A stretch of DNA of 35,650 nucleotides from Gammaproteobacteria bacterium (GTDB taxonomy: Bacteria > Pseudomonadota > Gammaproteobacteria > UBA9214): NCBI GenBank assembly GCA_020344335.1, contig CP070821.1:1452572-1488221 (forward strand), read 5' to 3'. The translations under genes and the position numbers were made by a program. Numbering within the stretch: the stretch's first letter is position 1; every line of letters begins with the position of its first letter. This document shows, in pieces, positions 27,326 through 35,650 of this stretch. The notes under the pieces are model-generated. The model had not been told where the DNA came from. It did not search any database and saw only the letters and a program-made list of their open reading frames with translations.

Positions 27326-30154
27326 ATGACAAAAGCAACCACACCCTTTGACCAGCCACGTGACCGCCTGCTGCGCAGCCGGGTCCGCCTGTTTGGCAAC
27401 CTGCTGGGTGAAGTCCTGCGCGAGCAGGCAGGCGAAGGGGTACTGTCCGCTGTGGAAACCCTGCGCAAGGGATATATCCGGCTGCGCCGGCAGGACAACC
27501 CGGCATTGCGCAAGCGCCTGTCACGGCTGATCGAGGGGCTGCAACCCAATGAGCTGACCTACGTCGTTCGCGCCTTCAACATCTATTTCAGTCTCGTCAA
27601 TATCGCCGAGGAGGCGTTCCAGCACCAGCAGCGCCGTCGCCAGGCACGTGAAGACGGCCCGCTGTGGACCGGTTCGTTCACACAAACCCTGCGGGATTTC
27701 CACGCCGAAGGGGTATCAAAGGAACAGCTGCAGGAACTGCTGGAACAGGCGTTGTACCTGCCGGTGTTTACGGCACACCCGACCGAGGCCATCCGCCGCA
27801 CCGTCATGTTTGCCTTGCGACGCATCTTTCTCACCAGCGAACGGCTGGATGATCGCCGCCTGAGCAGAGAAGAGCGCGCCGATATTACCGCCGAACTCAA
27901 GCGCCAGATCCAGGTCTTGTGGAAGACCGACGAGGTGCGACTGCACAAACCGACGGTCGAGCAAGAGATTCGCAATGGACTGTACTACTTCAGGGAAAGT
28001 CTGTTCGACGCCGTGCCACAAACCTATCGCTATCTCGAAAAGGCCATCAAGAGGGTGTACGGTAATGACGGAACAAGTACCGCCATCACCGTGCCCGGCG
28101 GATTGATCCAGTTCGGATCATGGATCGGCGGTGACCGCGACGGCAATCCGTTTGTGAAGCCCGAAACCACACGCATGGCACTGCGCACCCATGCACAGCA
28201 AACTCTGCTTGCCTACCTGCAACGCGTGGAGGAACTGGCTTACCGGCTGACCCACTCGGAGCGGCTGTGCTCCTTCTCCACTGCCTTCCTGGACAGCATC
28301 AAGTCGGATGAGGAGCATTTTGGCGAAGCCTTTGTCGGCAACCCGGACCGTTATCGCCATGAGCCCTACCGGCGCAAGCTGGCGTTGATACAGCACCGCC
28401 TGCGGCTCAACCTGCAGGCCGTAAACCAACGCCTGGAAAACCCGGAAAGTGACGCGTCCTCCCTGCCCATCGGCTACGCCAGCGAGGAGGAGTTGCTGCA
28501 GGACCTGCTGCTGATCCGCGACTCGCTGCTTGCCAACGGGGATGCCAACCTCGCCGAGGACAAACTGAAGGACCTGATCCGGCTGGTTGAAACCTTCGGG
28601 TTCTTCCTCATGCATCTGGATATCCGCCAGGAATCAAGCCGCCACAGCGAAGCCGTCACCGAGCTGTGCCGGTTCCTGCCCGGCGATATCGACTACACAT
28701 CCCTCGACGAGCCGGCACGCCAGGCATGTCTCACGCAGGCGCTCGAGTCCACTCCCCCGGCAATCGACCGTGACAGCTTGTCGACTGATACACGGGAAAC
28801 CCTGGAAGTGTTCGACGTCATGTACGGCATGCAGGAGGAAGTCAGCCCCAACGCCTTTGGTAACTATGTAATCTCGATGACACACAATGCCAGCCATGTC
28901 CTCGAGGTCATGTTCCTGGGCTGGTTGTGCGGCCTGGCCGGCAGGCAGGATGGTGAATGGAGCTGCAAGCTGCGTATCACCCCGTTGTTTGAAACCATCG
29001 ACGATCTCGAACATGTTGAGGAGGTCTTGTCGCAATTGCTTGACAACGAGTCCTACCGGGCACTGCTCGACTGTACGGGCAACTGCCAGGAAATCATGCT
29101 TGGCTACTCGGACTCGTGCAAGGACGGTGGCATTCTCGCCTCCAACTGGAACCTGTATGAGGCACAGAAAAAGATTATTGCCATTACCGACAGGCACAAC
29201 ACCCGCTGCAGGCTGTTCCACGGACGTGGCGGCACCATCGGCCGTGGTGGCGGCCCGACACACGATGCAATCCTTTCCCAGCCGCCAGGGACCGTGCACG
29301 GGCAGATCAAGTTTACAGAGCAGGGCGAGGTGCTGCGTTACAAGTACAGCAATGTAGAGACGGCAGTCTACGAGCTTTCGATAGGGATCACCGGCCTGCT
29401 GAAGGCCAGCCGCTCCCTGATCCAGCTGCACGCGATCGACCGCCGCGACTACATGGGCATCATGGATGAGCTCACCCGGGTTGGTGAACAGGTCTATCGC
29501 GACCTCATCGATGATACGCCGGGCCTGTTCGACTATTTCTACGATGTCACCCCCGTGACCGAGATCGGTCTGCTGAATATCGGCTCGCGACCCTCGCACC
29601 GCCAGCAGCAGGATCGCTCCAAAACCTCTATCCGTGCAATACCCTGGGTATTCGGCTGGGCGCAGTCACGGCATACCCTGCCGGCCTGGTACGGACTCGG
29701 CACCGCACTGGAAACCTGGCGCAACAACGACCCGGCCCGCCTCGCACGCCTGCAGACCATGTACCAGGAATGGCCGTTCTTTCGCTCCCTGTTGAGCAAT
29801 ATCCAGATGGCACTGTTCAAGGGAGAAATGAATATCGCGCACGAATACACACGCCTTGCCACCGACAGCGCAATGGCCGAAACCATCTACAGCAAGATTC
29901 GCGATGAATACCAGCGCACCGTCACACAGGTCCTGCATGTCAGCGGCCTGCACCAGCTGCTCGAGGAAAACCCGTCACTCGGGCTGTCGCTGTACCGCCG
30001 CAACCCCTACCTGGATCCCCTCAATAACATCCAGATCACCCTGCTGGCCCGCTACCGAAATACCGATCTCATTGATGACCAGCGCGACCGCTGGCTGCAC
30101 CCGTTGCTGCGCTCCATCAATGCCATCGCCGGCGGCATGCGCAACACTGGCTGA
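27326..30154 (+). CDS. ppc: Phosphoenolpyruvate carboxylase Ppc
   Basis: PEP carboxylase adds bicarbonate to PEP to form oxaloacetate and refill the citrate cycle. The protein has 942 residues. The active-site blocks are complete: VFTAHPTEAIRRT (about residues 147-159), GGDRDGNPFV, LHLDIRQES (as MHLDIRQES), GYSDSCKDGG, LFHGRGGTIGRGGGPTH and the C-terminal RNTG. The N-terminal region is slightly longer than in E. coli. No Shine-Dalgarno site precedes the ATG, and a terminator-like hairpin ends four bases upstream; no better start is available downstream. Confidence 0.97.
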   Translation: MTKATTPFDQPRDRLLRSRVRLFGNLLGEVLREQAGEGVLSAVETLRKGYIRLRRQDNPALRKRLSRLIEGLQPNELTYVVRAFNIYFSLVNIAEEAFQHQQRRRQAREDGPLWTGSFTQTLRDFHAEGVSKEQLQELLEQALYLPVFTAHPTEAIRRTVMFALRRIFLTSERLDDRRLSREERADITAELKRQIQVLWKTDEVRLHKPTVEQEIRNGLYYFRESLFDAVPQTYRYLEKAIKRVYGNDGTSTAITVPGGLIQFGSWIGGDRDGNPFVKPETTRMALRTHAQQTLLAYLQRVEELAYRLTHSERLCSFSTAFLDSIKSDEEHFGEAFVGNPDRYRHEPYRRKLALIQHRLRLNLQAVNQRLENPESDASSLPIGYASEEELLQDLLLIRDSLLANGDANLAEDKLKDLIRLVETFGFFLMHLDIRQESSRHSEAVTELCRFLPGDIDYTSLDEPARQACLTQALESTPPAIDRDSLSTDTRETLEVFDVMYGMQEEVSPNAFGNYVISMTHNASHVLEVMFLGWLCGLAGRQDGEWSCKLRITPLFETIDDLEHVEEVLSQLLDNESYRALLDCTGNCQEIMLGYSDSCKDGGILASNWNLYEAQKKIIAITDRHNTRCRLFHGRGGTIGRGGGPTHDAILSQPPGTVHGQIKFTEQGEVLRYKYSNVETAVYELSIGITGLLKASRSLIQLHAIDRRDYMGIMDELTRVGEQVYRDLIDDTPGLFDYFYDVTPVTEIGLLNIGSRPSHRQQQDRSKTSIRAIPWVFGWAQSRHTLPAWYGLGTALETWRNNDPARLARLQTMYQEWPFFRSLLSNIQMALFKGEMNIAHEYTRLATDSAMAETIYSKIRDEYQRTVTQVLHVSGLHQLLEENPSLGLSLYRRNPYLDPLNNIQITLLARYRNTDLIDDQRDRWLHPLLRSINAIAGGMRNTG

Positions 30155-30235
30155 ATTCGCTGTGCCTTCCTTTTCCGCGCAGGACTGGAATGGGTTATAG
30201 TTAACTGGTCTTTATGGGGAGACAGAACTAACACG

Positions 30236-31591
30236 ATGGCAAATCGGCTTGCACTCATTGTAGATGACTCCAAGACGGCACGCGTTACGCTGAAACGCAT
30301 GCTGGAGAAACAGGGGCTTGACGTCGCCACACTGGAGTCGGCGCCCGAGGCGCTTGACTACCTCGTCAACAACACCCCTGATGTCATCTTCATGGACCAC
30401 ATGATGCCGGACATGGACGGTTTCGAGGCCGTCGAGGCCATCAAGAACAATCCCGACACCGCCACCATTCCGATCATGATGTACACCTCCAAGGGTGGTG
30501 ACCTGTATGTCAGTCAGGCGCGTGCCCTGGGGGCAGTCGGCATCCTGCCCAAACAGGTCCAGCCGGCGGCCCTGTTCGAGGTGCTGAACAGCCTCGGCCT
30601 GGTAAAAGACCGGCGCGCCCGTGCTGTGAGCAAATCGGAACGGGCCGTGATGATGGAACCGGCACCGGTGGCTGGCTCCCTGGCGGACAGTGGGGACATG
30701 CAGGAGATTGCGCGTCAGGCTGCCGTTACGGTCGAGCATACCCAGGAGTTGCACAGCCAGTTTGGCGACTTGCTGATCCAGCACAACAGTGTGATCGAGG
30801 AAGATCTCAGCGAGATCAAGCATTCTCTCGCGCAGCTTACCGGTAGTGCTGCAGGCGGTCGATCGGCATTGTCCCAGCTTTACCGGACCGGCCTGTTCAT
30901 TCCGCTCGTCGTGCTGCTGGTCATGCTGATTCCCCTGATCTGGCTTTACAAGATCAACAACGAGACACAGCTGAAGCTCGATATTGCCAGAAACCAGGCT
31001 GCACGCCTGCAGGCATCCGTGCAGCAACTGGGTCAGAACCGGGTCGTGACAGCACCGGCAGCACAAACAGTCATCGAGGAACCGCCGCCCGGGAGGCAGC
31101 CGGCCGAACTCTATCAGAGTATTGCTTGGGCGGTGAACCTCGGCGGTCACTATGACGTGCGCGAGGAGGCCTTCGGAGACCGGCAACTGGCGATCGTCTA
31201 CGAACTCATCACACGCCTCACTGCACTGGACTTCAAGGGTGTTGTCCGGCTGGAATCACACCTCGGCGAATTCTGCCTCAGCGGCAACGAAGTGGATGGC
31301 TTTGTACTCGCCGGGGGTAACATCCTGGTGCGCGAATGTTCCCGCTTTGGTCACCCCCTGCAGCAGCTGCCACTGCTGGGCGAGCGTCAGTCCATCGCAT
31401 TTGCCAATTTCCTCGCCACCTCGCCCCTGGTGAATGGCAGTGACATCCAGATTGAAATCGTTGCACACGGGTATAGCCGGCCCCATCTGAAGTACCCGGC
31501 ACGCGAATCAGGCCTGCCCGCTTCCGAGTGGAACCGCATCGCGGCCGCGAATAACCGCGTCGATGTGATATTGGGGCCTGCCGGCGGCTAA
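30236..31591 (+). CDS. Receiver domain - membrane helix - OmpA-like tail fusion protein
   Basis: Residues 1-122 form a CheY-like receiver: acidic pair Asp10/Asp11, phosphoacceptor Asp54 (FMDHMMPDMDG), Thr84 and Lys106. A linker (about 123-215) has alternating charged and hydrophobic residues that suggest a helix. One strong membrane helix spans about 219-238 (GLFIPLVVLLVMLIPLIWLY), then a coiled-coil-like stretch (about 242-265) and a Pro-rich hinge. The C-terminal part (about 335-446) resembles an OmpA-type peptidoglycan-binding domain in its second half: GERQSIAFANFL (Arg384), IEIVAHGYSRP and ANNRVDVIL (Arg441). The TDxxG motif of the family is missing. No DNA-binding output domain is present. 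GGGGAGA lies upstream of the ATG. It is a single gene between ppc and a convergent gene; function unknown. Confidence 0.85.
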   Translation: MANRLALIVDDSKTARVTLKRMLEKQGLDVATLESAPEALDYLVNNTPDVIFMDHMMPDMDGFEAVEAIKNNPDTATIPIMMYTSKGGDLYVSQARALGAVGILPKQVQPAALFEVLNSLGLVKDRRARAVSKSERAVMMEPAPVAGSLADSGDMQEIARQAAVTVEHTQELHSQFGDLLIQHNSVIEEDLSEIKHSLAQLTGSAAGGRSALSQLYRTGLFIPLVVLLVMLIPLIWLYKINNETQLKLDIARNQAARLQASVQQLGQNRVVTAPAAQTVIEEPPPGRQPAELYQSIAWAVNLGGHYDVREEAFGDRQLAIVYELITRLTALDFKGVVRLESHLGEFCLSGNEVDGFVLAGGNILVRECSRFGHPLQQLPLLGERQSIAFANFLATSPLVNGSDIQIEIVAHGYSRPHLKYPARESGLPASEWNRIAAANNRVDVILGPAGG

Positions 31592-31596
31592 CCGCC

Positions 31597-31617
31597 ACCG
31601 GCGTCAACAGCGCCGGT
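31597..31617. terminator. Hairpin in the 25-base gap between convergent genes
   Basis: ACCGGCG (31597-31603) and CGCCGGT (31611-31617) pair around a 7-base loop and fill the space between the two stop codons. No T-run follows on either side, so it is a candidate two-way stop rather than a classic terminator. Confidence 0.35.
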
Positions 31618-33563
31618 CAATCCGTAGTACCGAGCGAGCCGGCAACGGATGTCCGGTACGCCACAAGCTGCGGCCAGCGTATCAGCAGGTACGGCATGGA
31701 ATCCGGCGCATTGGCCAGCTGCGCCCCGGCCCAGGCCGCCGTTTGCCAGGCCCGGTCATGGTACACGTTTTTGCCCGTTGCACCAGCAAGGTCCAAAAGG
31801 ACATGCACCGCAACCCCGTTGGCCGATACCGCGGCCCCGTCGACCACCTCTTTCTCGCGTATCCAGAACCCGCTATCGTCTCCGCTGCGGTAAAATCCGC
31901 CGGCCACGTCGTCCCAGAACAGTTGCAACTGGGTATCCACCAGGCGCTGCGCCTGTTGAAGCCAGCGCTCGTTACCGGTCACCCGGTAGAGCATCAGCAG
32001 ACCCTCGGCAAGTGCCGCATAGTCTTCGGAAAATCCCGGCACACCACGCACGCCCGCACGCCAGTCACGATACAGGCGTCCCGTCTTGCCGTCATACAAC
32101 GCCGTCATAAGAAAATCCGCGGCACGGGCAGCGGCCTCGATATAACGCTTCTGATCCAGCTGGTGACCGGCCTGTGCCAGCGTGGTAATGAGATGACCGT
32201 TCCATGCGGTAATGATCTTGTCATCGACGGGCACCGCGGCTCGCCGCTGCCGGGCGGTCAGCAGGCGTGCATCGACAGCCGCCGTGCGCTGCCTGGCGGT
32301 AATCAGGTCCACATCGAACTGCCGTGCCAGCGCCTTCAGATCATTGGCAATGTAGAGAATATTTCGACCGGCAAGTTCACCCCGCGGATCATCGATGGCA
32401 TTGCCATGTTCCTCGATCCCGTAACGCGCGCTGGCCCAGTCACGCAGTACCGGTGTATCGAGTTCCGACTCCAGCTGCTGCCGCGTCCAGGTGTAATACG
32501 CCCCCTCCTGCATGTATCCAGTAGTGTCATTCCCGGACGGGCTGTCGGCACCCAGCGCGGAATAAAATCCGCCCTGCGGAGATTGCATCTGCTTCAGGGT
32601 GAAATCGAGAATGCGACCGGCGGTGTCCGCATAATGTCCCGCACCGACCTGGCGGGCAGCAACGAGGTAGGCGCGTGCAATCAATGCCTGGTCGTACAGC
32701 ATCTTCTCGAAATGCGGCACACGCCATTCGAAATCGGTCGAATAGCGGTGAAAGCCGCCACCCAGCTGATCATGGATACCACCTGCCGCCATCCGGTCGA
32801 GGGTTGACAGCGCCATGTCGACACTCGCCTTATTGTCGTCCTGCAGCAGGAACAACAGGCGCGCCGGCTGCGGGAACTTCGGTGCCGGACCGAAACCGCC
32901 CTGCAATTCATCGTACTGGCCGGCCAGCTCGTCACGTACGGTTTCCAGTATTCCAGTGGTCAGTCGTTGTAACGGCATCGCGGAACTGACAAGCCGGCGC
33001 ATCTTCGCCACCGCCCGGTCCGCGGTCTCGCGCACCCCCTTCTCGTCGTCTTTCCAGAGTTCGCTGATCCGCGCCAGCAACTGTTTCAGCCCGGGACGGC
33101 CGCCCCCGGCTTCCGGCGGAAAATAGGTACCGCCCACGAACGGGTGTCCGTCCGGCGTGGTCCATACCGACATGGGCCAGCCTCCCTGCCCGCGGGTGGC
33201 AACCACGTATTTCATATAGGCGGCATCCAGATCGGGACGCTGTTCCCGGTCGATCTTGATGGCAACAAAATTGCGGTTCAGTTGTGCGGCGATCGCCGGG
33301 TCGCTGAAAGACTCGCGCGCCATCACGTGGCACCAGTGACAGGTGAAATAGCCGATAGAGATAAACAGCGGCTTGTTTTCGCGCCGTGCTTTTTCGAAGG
33401 CGGCCTCGCCCCACGGATACCACTCTACGGGGTTACCGGCATGCAACTGCAGATAGGGACTGGATTCCCCTGCCAGACGCCAGCCGCCGGACTTGTCAGC
33501 CGCAACAAGCGGCAGGGTGACTGTCACAAACAAAAGCAGCAGGGAAACGGCGAAACGGTGCAT
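31617..33563 (-). CDS. DUF255/YyaL-type thioredoxin-fold protein with signal peptide
   Basis: A large protein of 648 residues related to YyaL and SPATA20: an N-terminal thioredoxin-like domain (about 32-170) and an (alpha/alpha)6-barrel-like remainder. The hallmark [22 protein letters not shown] block is followed by the CxxC motif at Cys75/Cys78 ([14 protein letters not shown]). Residues 1-22 ([20 protein letters not shown]) form a signal peptide, placing it in the periplasm. The ATG at 33561-33563 is preferred over a GTG four codons earlier. The biochemical role of the family is not established; a redox or N-acyl-glucosamine-epimerase-like barrel role has been suggested. Confidence 0.9.
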   Translation of the reverse strand: MHRFAVSLLLLFVTVTLPLVAADKSGGWRLAGESSPYLQLHAGNPVEWYPWGEAAFEKARRENKPLFISIGYFTCHWCHVMARESFSDPAIAAQLNRNFVAIKIDREQRPDLDAAYMKYVVATRGQGGWPMSVWTTPDGHPFVGGTYFPPEAGGGRPGLKQLLARISELWKDDEKGVRETADRAVAKMRRLVSSAMPLQRLTTGILETVRDELAGQYDELQGGFGPAPKFPQPARLLFLLQDDNKASVDMALSTLDRMAAGGIHDQLGGGFHRYSTDFEWRVPHFEKMLYDQALIARAYLVAARQVGAGHYADTAGRILDFTLKQMQSPQGGFYSALGADSPSGNDTTGYMQEGAYYTWTRQQLESELDTPVLRDWASARYGIEEHGNAIDDPRGELAGRNILYIANDLKALARQFDVDLITARQRTAAVDARLLTARQRRAAVPVDDKIITAWNGHLITTLAQAGHQLDQKRYIEAAARAADFLMTALYDGKTGRLYRDWRAGVRGVPGFSEDYAALAEGLLMLYRVTGNERWLQQAQRLVDTQLQLFWDDVAGGFYRSGDDSGFWIREKEVVDGAAVSANGVAVHVLLDLAGATGKNVYHDRAWQTAAWAGAQLANAPDSMPYLLIRWPQLVAYRTSVAGSLGTTD

Positions 33564-33658
33564 GGTGCATCTCACAGGACAGATACAGAAGCGGGACGTT
33601 GCTACCCTTGTTCGAGTCGCATCACCGGCAATGGTTCCCGGCAGCAGACTCCGGACGA

Positions 33659-33928
33659 TCAGTCAAAGCGGTAATGCTTTCTGATCGGCTCACTGATATC
33701 CCAGATACAGCGCATGCCTTTCGGAAAGGTCACCAGGTCGCCCTTGCCAATAGTGACCGGTTGGCCACCTTCCGGCGTCACCGTGACTTCGCCTTCCAGT
33801 ACATAGCAGGTTTCCTCTGCATCATAGGTCCAGTCAAAGCGCGAGACTTCCTTCGTCCATACAGGCCAGTCTGCCACTCCAAGCATCAGCAACTCATCCT
33901 CTGTCGGGTTATGGTTAACGGTAATCAT
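33659..33928 (-). CDS. Small cupin-domain protein (Cupin_3/DUF861-like)
   Basis: A single-domain beta-barrel protein of 89 residues. The body reads [34 protein letters not shown] and then [21 protein letters not shown], the two cupin motifs in their DUF861 form (no classical His triad; Glu, Cys and Trp positions instead). The ATG at 33926-33928 has AAGG five bases ahead and is preferred over the GTG two codons upstream. It is the last gene of the run starting with tatD, 13 bases after the cpYpsA-type gene. Ligand and function are unknown. Confidence 0.88.
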   Translation of the reverse strand: MITVNHNPTEDELLMLGVADWPVWTKEVSRFDWTYDAEETCYVLEGEVTVTPEGGQPVTIGKGDLVTFPKGMRCIWDISEPIRKHYRFD

Positions 33929-33941
33929 GTCCACCTTGCCT

Positions 33942-34436
33942 CTACTGTCCGGTTACATTGTCTGACCGCGATATTGCCTCGAGCAGCAGGCGGATCACCT
34001 TGCACGCATACTCGTGTGCCGTCGGTTCCCTGCTCGCACGCGGGCCGGCCACGTTCAGGATAGCAATGCCATGCGTCCGGATAAAACCGGCGACCGCCGC
34101 TGCCGCATCGGCGGTCGACATTACGGGCGCATCAATCGACAGGCAGGGCTTGCCGATTTTCCTGCAGTATTCTTCTGTCAGGGCCGTTCCCCCTTCCAGC
34201 TTGCCGAAATGGATGATCAGTGTGCCATCACTGTCGCTGACATTCTTGCGGGTGCGCTCGGGATAACCGCCGGATGGCAACGGCGTGAGCGGGTAGCGTT
34301 CGTCGATGGGTCCGTCCTCGGCGCTACGGTTCGCGGGACACCATCCTCCGCAGGCAGCGCCCGCCTCCAGGGCGGCATCCAGTGCACCGCGGTCGACACC
34401 GGTCTGCCCCCCCGAGACAATTTTCAAGGGAAGCAT
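33942..34436 (-). CDS. Putative molybdenum carrier protein, cpYpsA type
   Basis: A 164-residue Rossmann-like protein of the LOG/YpsA superfamily. The N-terminus LKIVSGGQTGVDRGALDAALEAG is the signature of the family, followed by CPANRSAEDGPI and YPERTRKNVSDSDGTLI. The family name comes from similarity to a molybdenum-cofactor carrier of algae; the actual ligand in bacteria is not proven. It lies nine bases downstream of the DUF2905 gene and 13 bases ahead of the cupin gene, so the three are probably cotranscribed. Confidence 0.92.
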   Translation of the reverse strand: MLPLKIVSGGQTGVDRGALDAALEAGAACGGWCPANRSAEDGPIDERYPLTPLPSGGYPERTRKNVSDSDGTLIIHFGKLEGGTALTEEYCRKIGKPCLSIDAPVMSTADAAAAVAGFIRTHGIAILNVAGPRASREPTAHEYACKVIRLLLEAISRSDNVTGQ

Positions 34437-34445
34437 CCGGCTGCG

Positions 34446-34661
34446 TCAGCGACGGAAAAACAGGTTGATGAGGATGGTCAGGACAATACTGACGACAATC
34501 ATCGAGGTGATCGGTAAATAAAACGACCCGCCCTCGCCTTCCTTGCGGATATCACCGGGCAAGTGACCGAACCAGCTCAGCAGGCCGGGTGCATACGTGA
34601 GCACCAGGCCCAGGAGGACCAGCACCACACCGATCAACAACACCAGCTTGCCGATTGCCAC
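34446..34661 (-). CDS. DUF2905 small membrane protein
   Basis: A 71-residue protein with two membrane helices (about 5-30 and 49-68) joined by the conserved loop WFGHLPGDIRKEGEGGSFYLPITS, the fingerprint of DUF2905. The start codon is GTG (34659-34661), with AGGA about ten bases ahead. It lies four bases after the gamma-glutamylcyclotransferase-like gene. The function is unknown; the family is widespread in proteobacteria and often found beside unrelated housekeeping genes. Confidence 0.92.
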   Translation of the reverse strand: MAIGKLVLLIGVVLVLLGLVLTYAPGLLSWFGHLPGDIRKEGEGGSFYLPITSMIVVSIVLTILINLFFRR

Positions 34662-34665
34662 GGAT

Positions 34666-35064
34666 TCAGTCCTGCTGGTGACGCAGGTAATGCTGCATGT
34701 GTTTCACCCGGAATACCTCACTGTCCCATTTGTCACGCGACAGACAGTTCCTGTACCGGGGACGAATGATATAGACCCAGGCCTGTACCACGCTACCCTC
34801 GCTCACGCGGACCTGTACACGACTGCGCTGGTAAAAATCACTCTCGTAGGCATCCAGCTTGCGTAACAAGCGCCTGCCAATGCCAGTGTAGATCACCCCC
34901 GGGGTCACGGCTCCCGGCTCGGCGCAGATGGCGGGGAAGACCTGCCCCGTCACGCTGTAACAGGCATAGCCCTCGAGCTGTGCCGGTTTGCCCGTCAAGC
35001 GGCGTCCCGTCACTTGCCGGAAGCAGGCCGGGAACTGCAGTGTACCGTAACAGAACAAGTGCAT
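34666..35064 (-). CDS. Gamma-glutamylcyclotransferase-like (AIG2/GGACT fold) protein
   Basis: The 132-residue protein begins with the fold signature MHLFCYGTLQ, where YGTL forms the substrate-binding loop. Glu74 (LDAYESDFYQR) is at the place of the catalytic acid. GGCT-fold enzymes form 5-oxoproline from gamma-glutamyl peptides or amines, but the family has many members of unknown substrate. It starts 10 bases after the tatD stop codon and is followed at once by the DUF2905 gene, so it is part of the same transcript. There is no strong ribosome-binding site. Confidence 0.9.
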   Translation of the reverse strand: MHLFCYGTLQFPACFRQVTGRRLTGKPAQLEGYACYSVTGQVFPAICAEPGAVTPGVIYTGIGRRLLRKLDAYESDFYQRSRVQVRVSEGSVVQAWVYIIRPRYRNCLSRDKWDSEVFRVKHMQHYLRHQQD

Positions 35065-35074
35065 GAGGTAATAA

Positions 35075-35650
35075 TTACATTGCAGATCGGTCAGTTATCC
35101 CGAATACCTCGCGTGCATTTTCTGTTGTGCGTGCCGCGACTGCTGCCAGGGGCTCGTCGCGCACCGTGGCCAGGGCAACCAGGCAGTCCGGCAGGTATTC
35201 GGGACTGTTGCGCTCCCCGCGGTGTTGCGCGACGACCATGTCGGGCGCATCGGTTTCCAGCACGATGGCCTCCGCTGGCAGTGTCTGTGCCAGCGCGCGC
35301 AGTTTGGCAGAACGATCGTAGGTCAGCATGCCCCCAAACCCGAGCTTGAAACCGAGCTCGATATAGCGTTGCGCCTGTTGCAGGCTGCCATTGAAGGCAT
35401 GCGCCGTCCCGCCACGTACGCGTATCCGTTTCAACGTCGCCAGCACCTGGTCATGCGCCTTGCGCACATGCAGGATGACCGGCAGCCCGGCATCACGCGC
35501 CATCACCAGCTGTGCTTCAAACAGCGCCTGCTGGCGCACACGGTCGGGGTCCTTCCTGTAGAAATCCAGCCCGATCTCGCCCACCGCCACCGGTCGCTGC
35601 CTGGCCAGTCGCGCTTCCAGCAGAGCCAGGTCTGCATCGCTATGCTTCGC
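35075..35650 (-). CDS. TatD family metal-dependent hydrolase (YjjV-like), 5' end outside the window
   Basis: Only the C-terminal 191 residues are in the window; the frame stays open to the right edge. The metal-binding blocks are in order: VGEIGLDFYR (Glu), ILHVRKAHD (His), GGTAHAFNGS (His) and LETDAPDM (Asp). The TIM-barrel family includes 3'-5' DNases and D-aminoacyl-tRNA deacylase-like activities. The TDAPD form followed by an N-x-P-E pair (RNSPEYLP) is that of the YjjV branch. The likely ATG lies beyond 35650. Confidence 0.93.
   Translation of the reverse strand, partial: AKHSDADLALLEARLARQRPVAVGEIGLDFYRKDPDRVRQQALFEAQLVMARDAGLPVILHVRKAHDQVLATLKRIRVRGGTAHAFNGSLQQAQRYIELGFKLGFGGMLTYDRSAKLRALAQTLPAEAIVLETDAPDMVVAQHRGERNSPEYLPDCLVALATVRDEPLAAVAARTTENAREVFGITDRSAM

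Noticed and set aside
30173-30201. A TATAGT box ahead of the receiver-OmpA gene as a promoter
   Set aside because: The -35 region at the right distance (TTCCGC) is a poor match, so a promoter could not be supported.

Overview
The window is a compact piece of a gammaproteobacterial chromosome. This rests on gene order: miaB-phoH(ybeZ)-ybeY-corC(ybeX)-lnt, leuS-lptE-holA-proA-nadD-rsfS-rlmH, maf-rng-yhdP-nit-tldD, and ybeL divergent from leuS. These blocks are familiar from Escherichia, Pseudomonas and purple-sulfur-type gammaproteobacteria. No ribosomal RNA or other taxon marker allows a finer placement. Almost everything lies on the minus strand; the plus-strand genes are ybeL plus an exported Dabb protein, glgA, ppc and one unusual response-regulator gene.

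Layout, left to right. 1-739 (-): the start of a Tat-targeted molybdenum hydroxylase large subunit and its complete 2Fe-2S small subunit. 925-1341 (-): a small coiled-coil/DUF2934-like protein. 1484-9486 (-): tldD, a nitrilase-family amidase, the giant AsmA-like yhdP, and rng. 9549-10127 (-): maf. 10128-10459: a 332-base gene-free stretch rich in hairpins. 10460-17665 (-): rlmH, rsfS, nadD, proA, holA, lptE, leuS. 17783-18807 (+): ybeL and a signal-peptide-bearing Dabb protein. 18910-24342 (-): lnt, corC, ybeY, phoH, miaB. About 24532-24878 (-): the RNase P RNA, rnpB. 24953-25465 (-): a TPR-like protein. 25715-30154 (+): glgA and ppc. 30236-31591 (+): receiver domain, transmembrane helix, OmpA-like tail. 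31617-33563 (-): an exported DUF255 thioredoxin-fold protein. 33659-35650 (-): tatD (cut by the window edge), a gamma-glutamylcyclotransferase-like protein, DUF2905, a cpYpsA-type putative molybdenum carrier, and a cupin.

How the genes work together. Several serve envelope and RNA maintenance: LptE (LPS export), Lnt (lipoprotein acylation) and YhdP (envelope lipid transport); RNase G, YbeY, PhoH, MiaB, RlmH, RsfS, LeuS and RNase P (RNA and ribosome). GlgA and PEP carboxylase are central carbon enzymes. No CRISPR array, prophage, transposase or tRNA was seen.

The best leads for something undescribed are: (i) the 451-residue protein that joins a cytoplasmic receiver domain, through one membrane helix, to a periplasmic OmpA-like remnant; (ii) two unrelated palindromic repeats whose outer TAG forms the stop codon of the neighbouring gene (lnt and phoH), with a transition-decayed copy beside rnpB; (iii) a strong promoter followed at once by a terminator-like hairpin that ends four bases before the ppc start codon; (iv) the rnpB -35 element lying inside the terminator stem of the gene upstream. 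The rest is a well-conserved housekeeping region.
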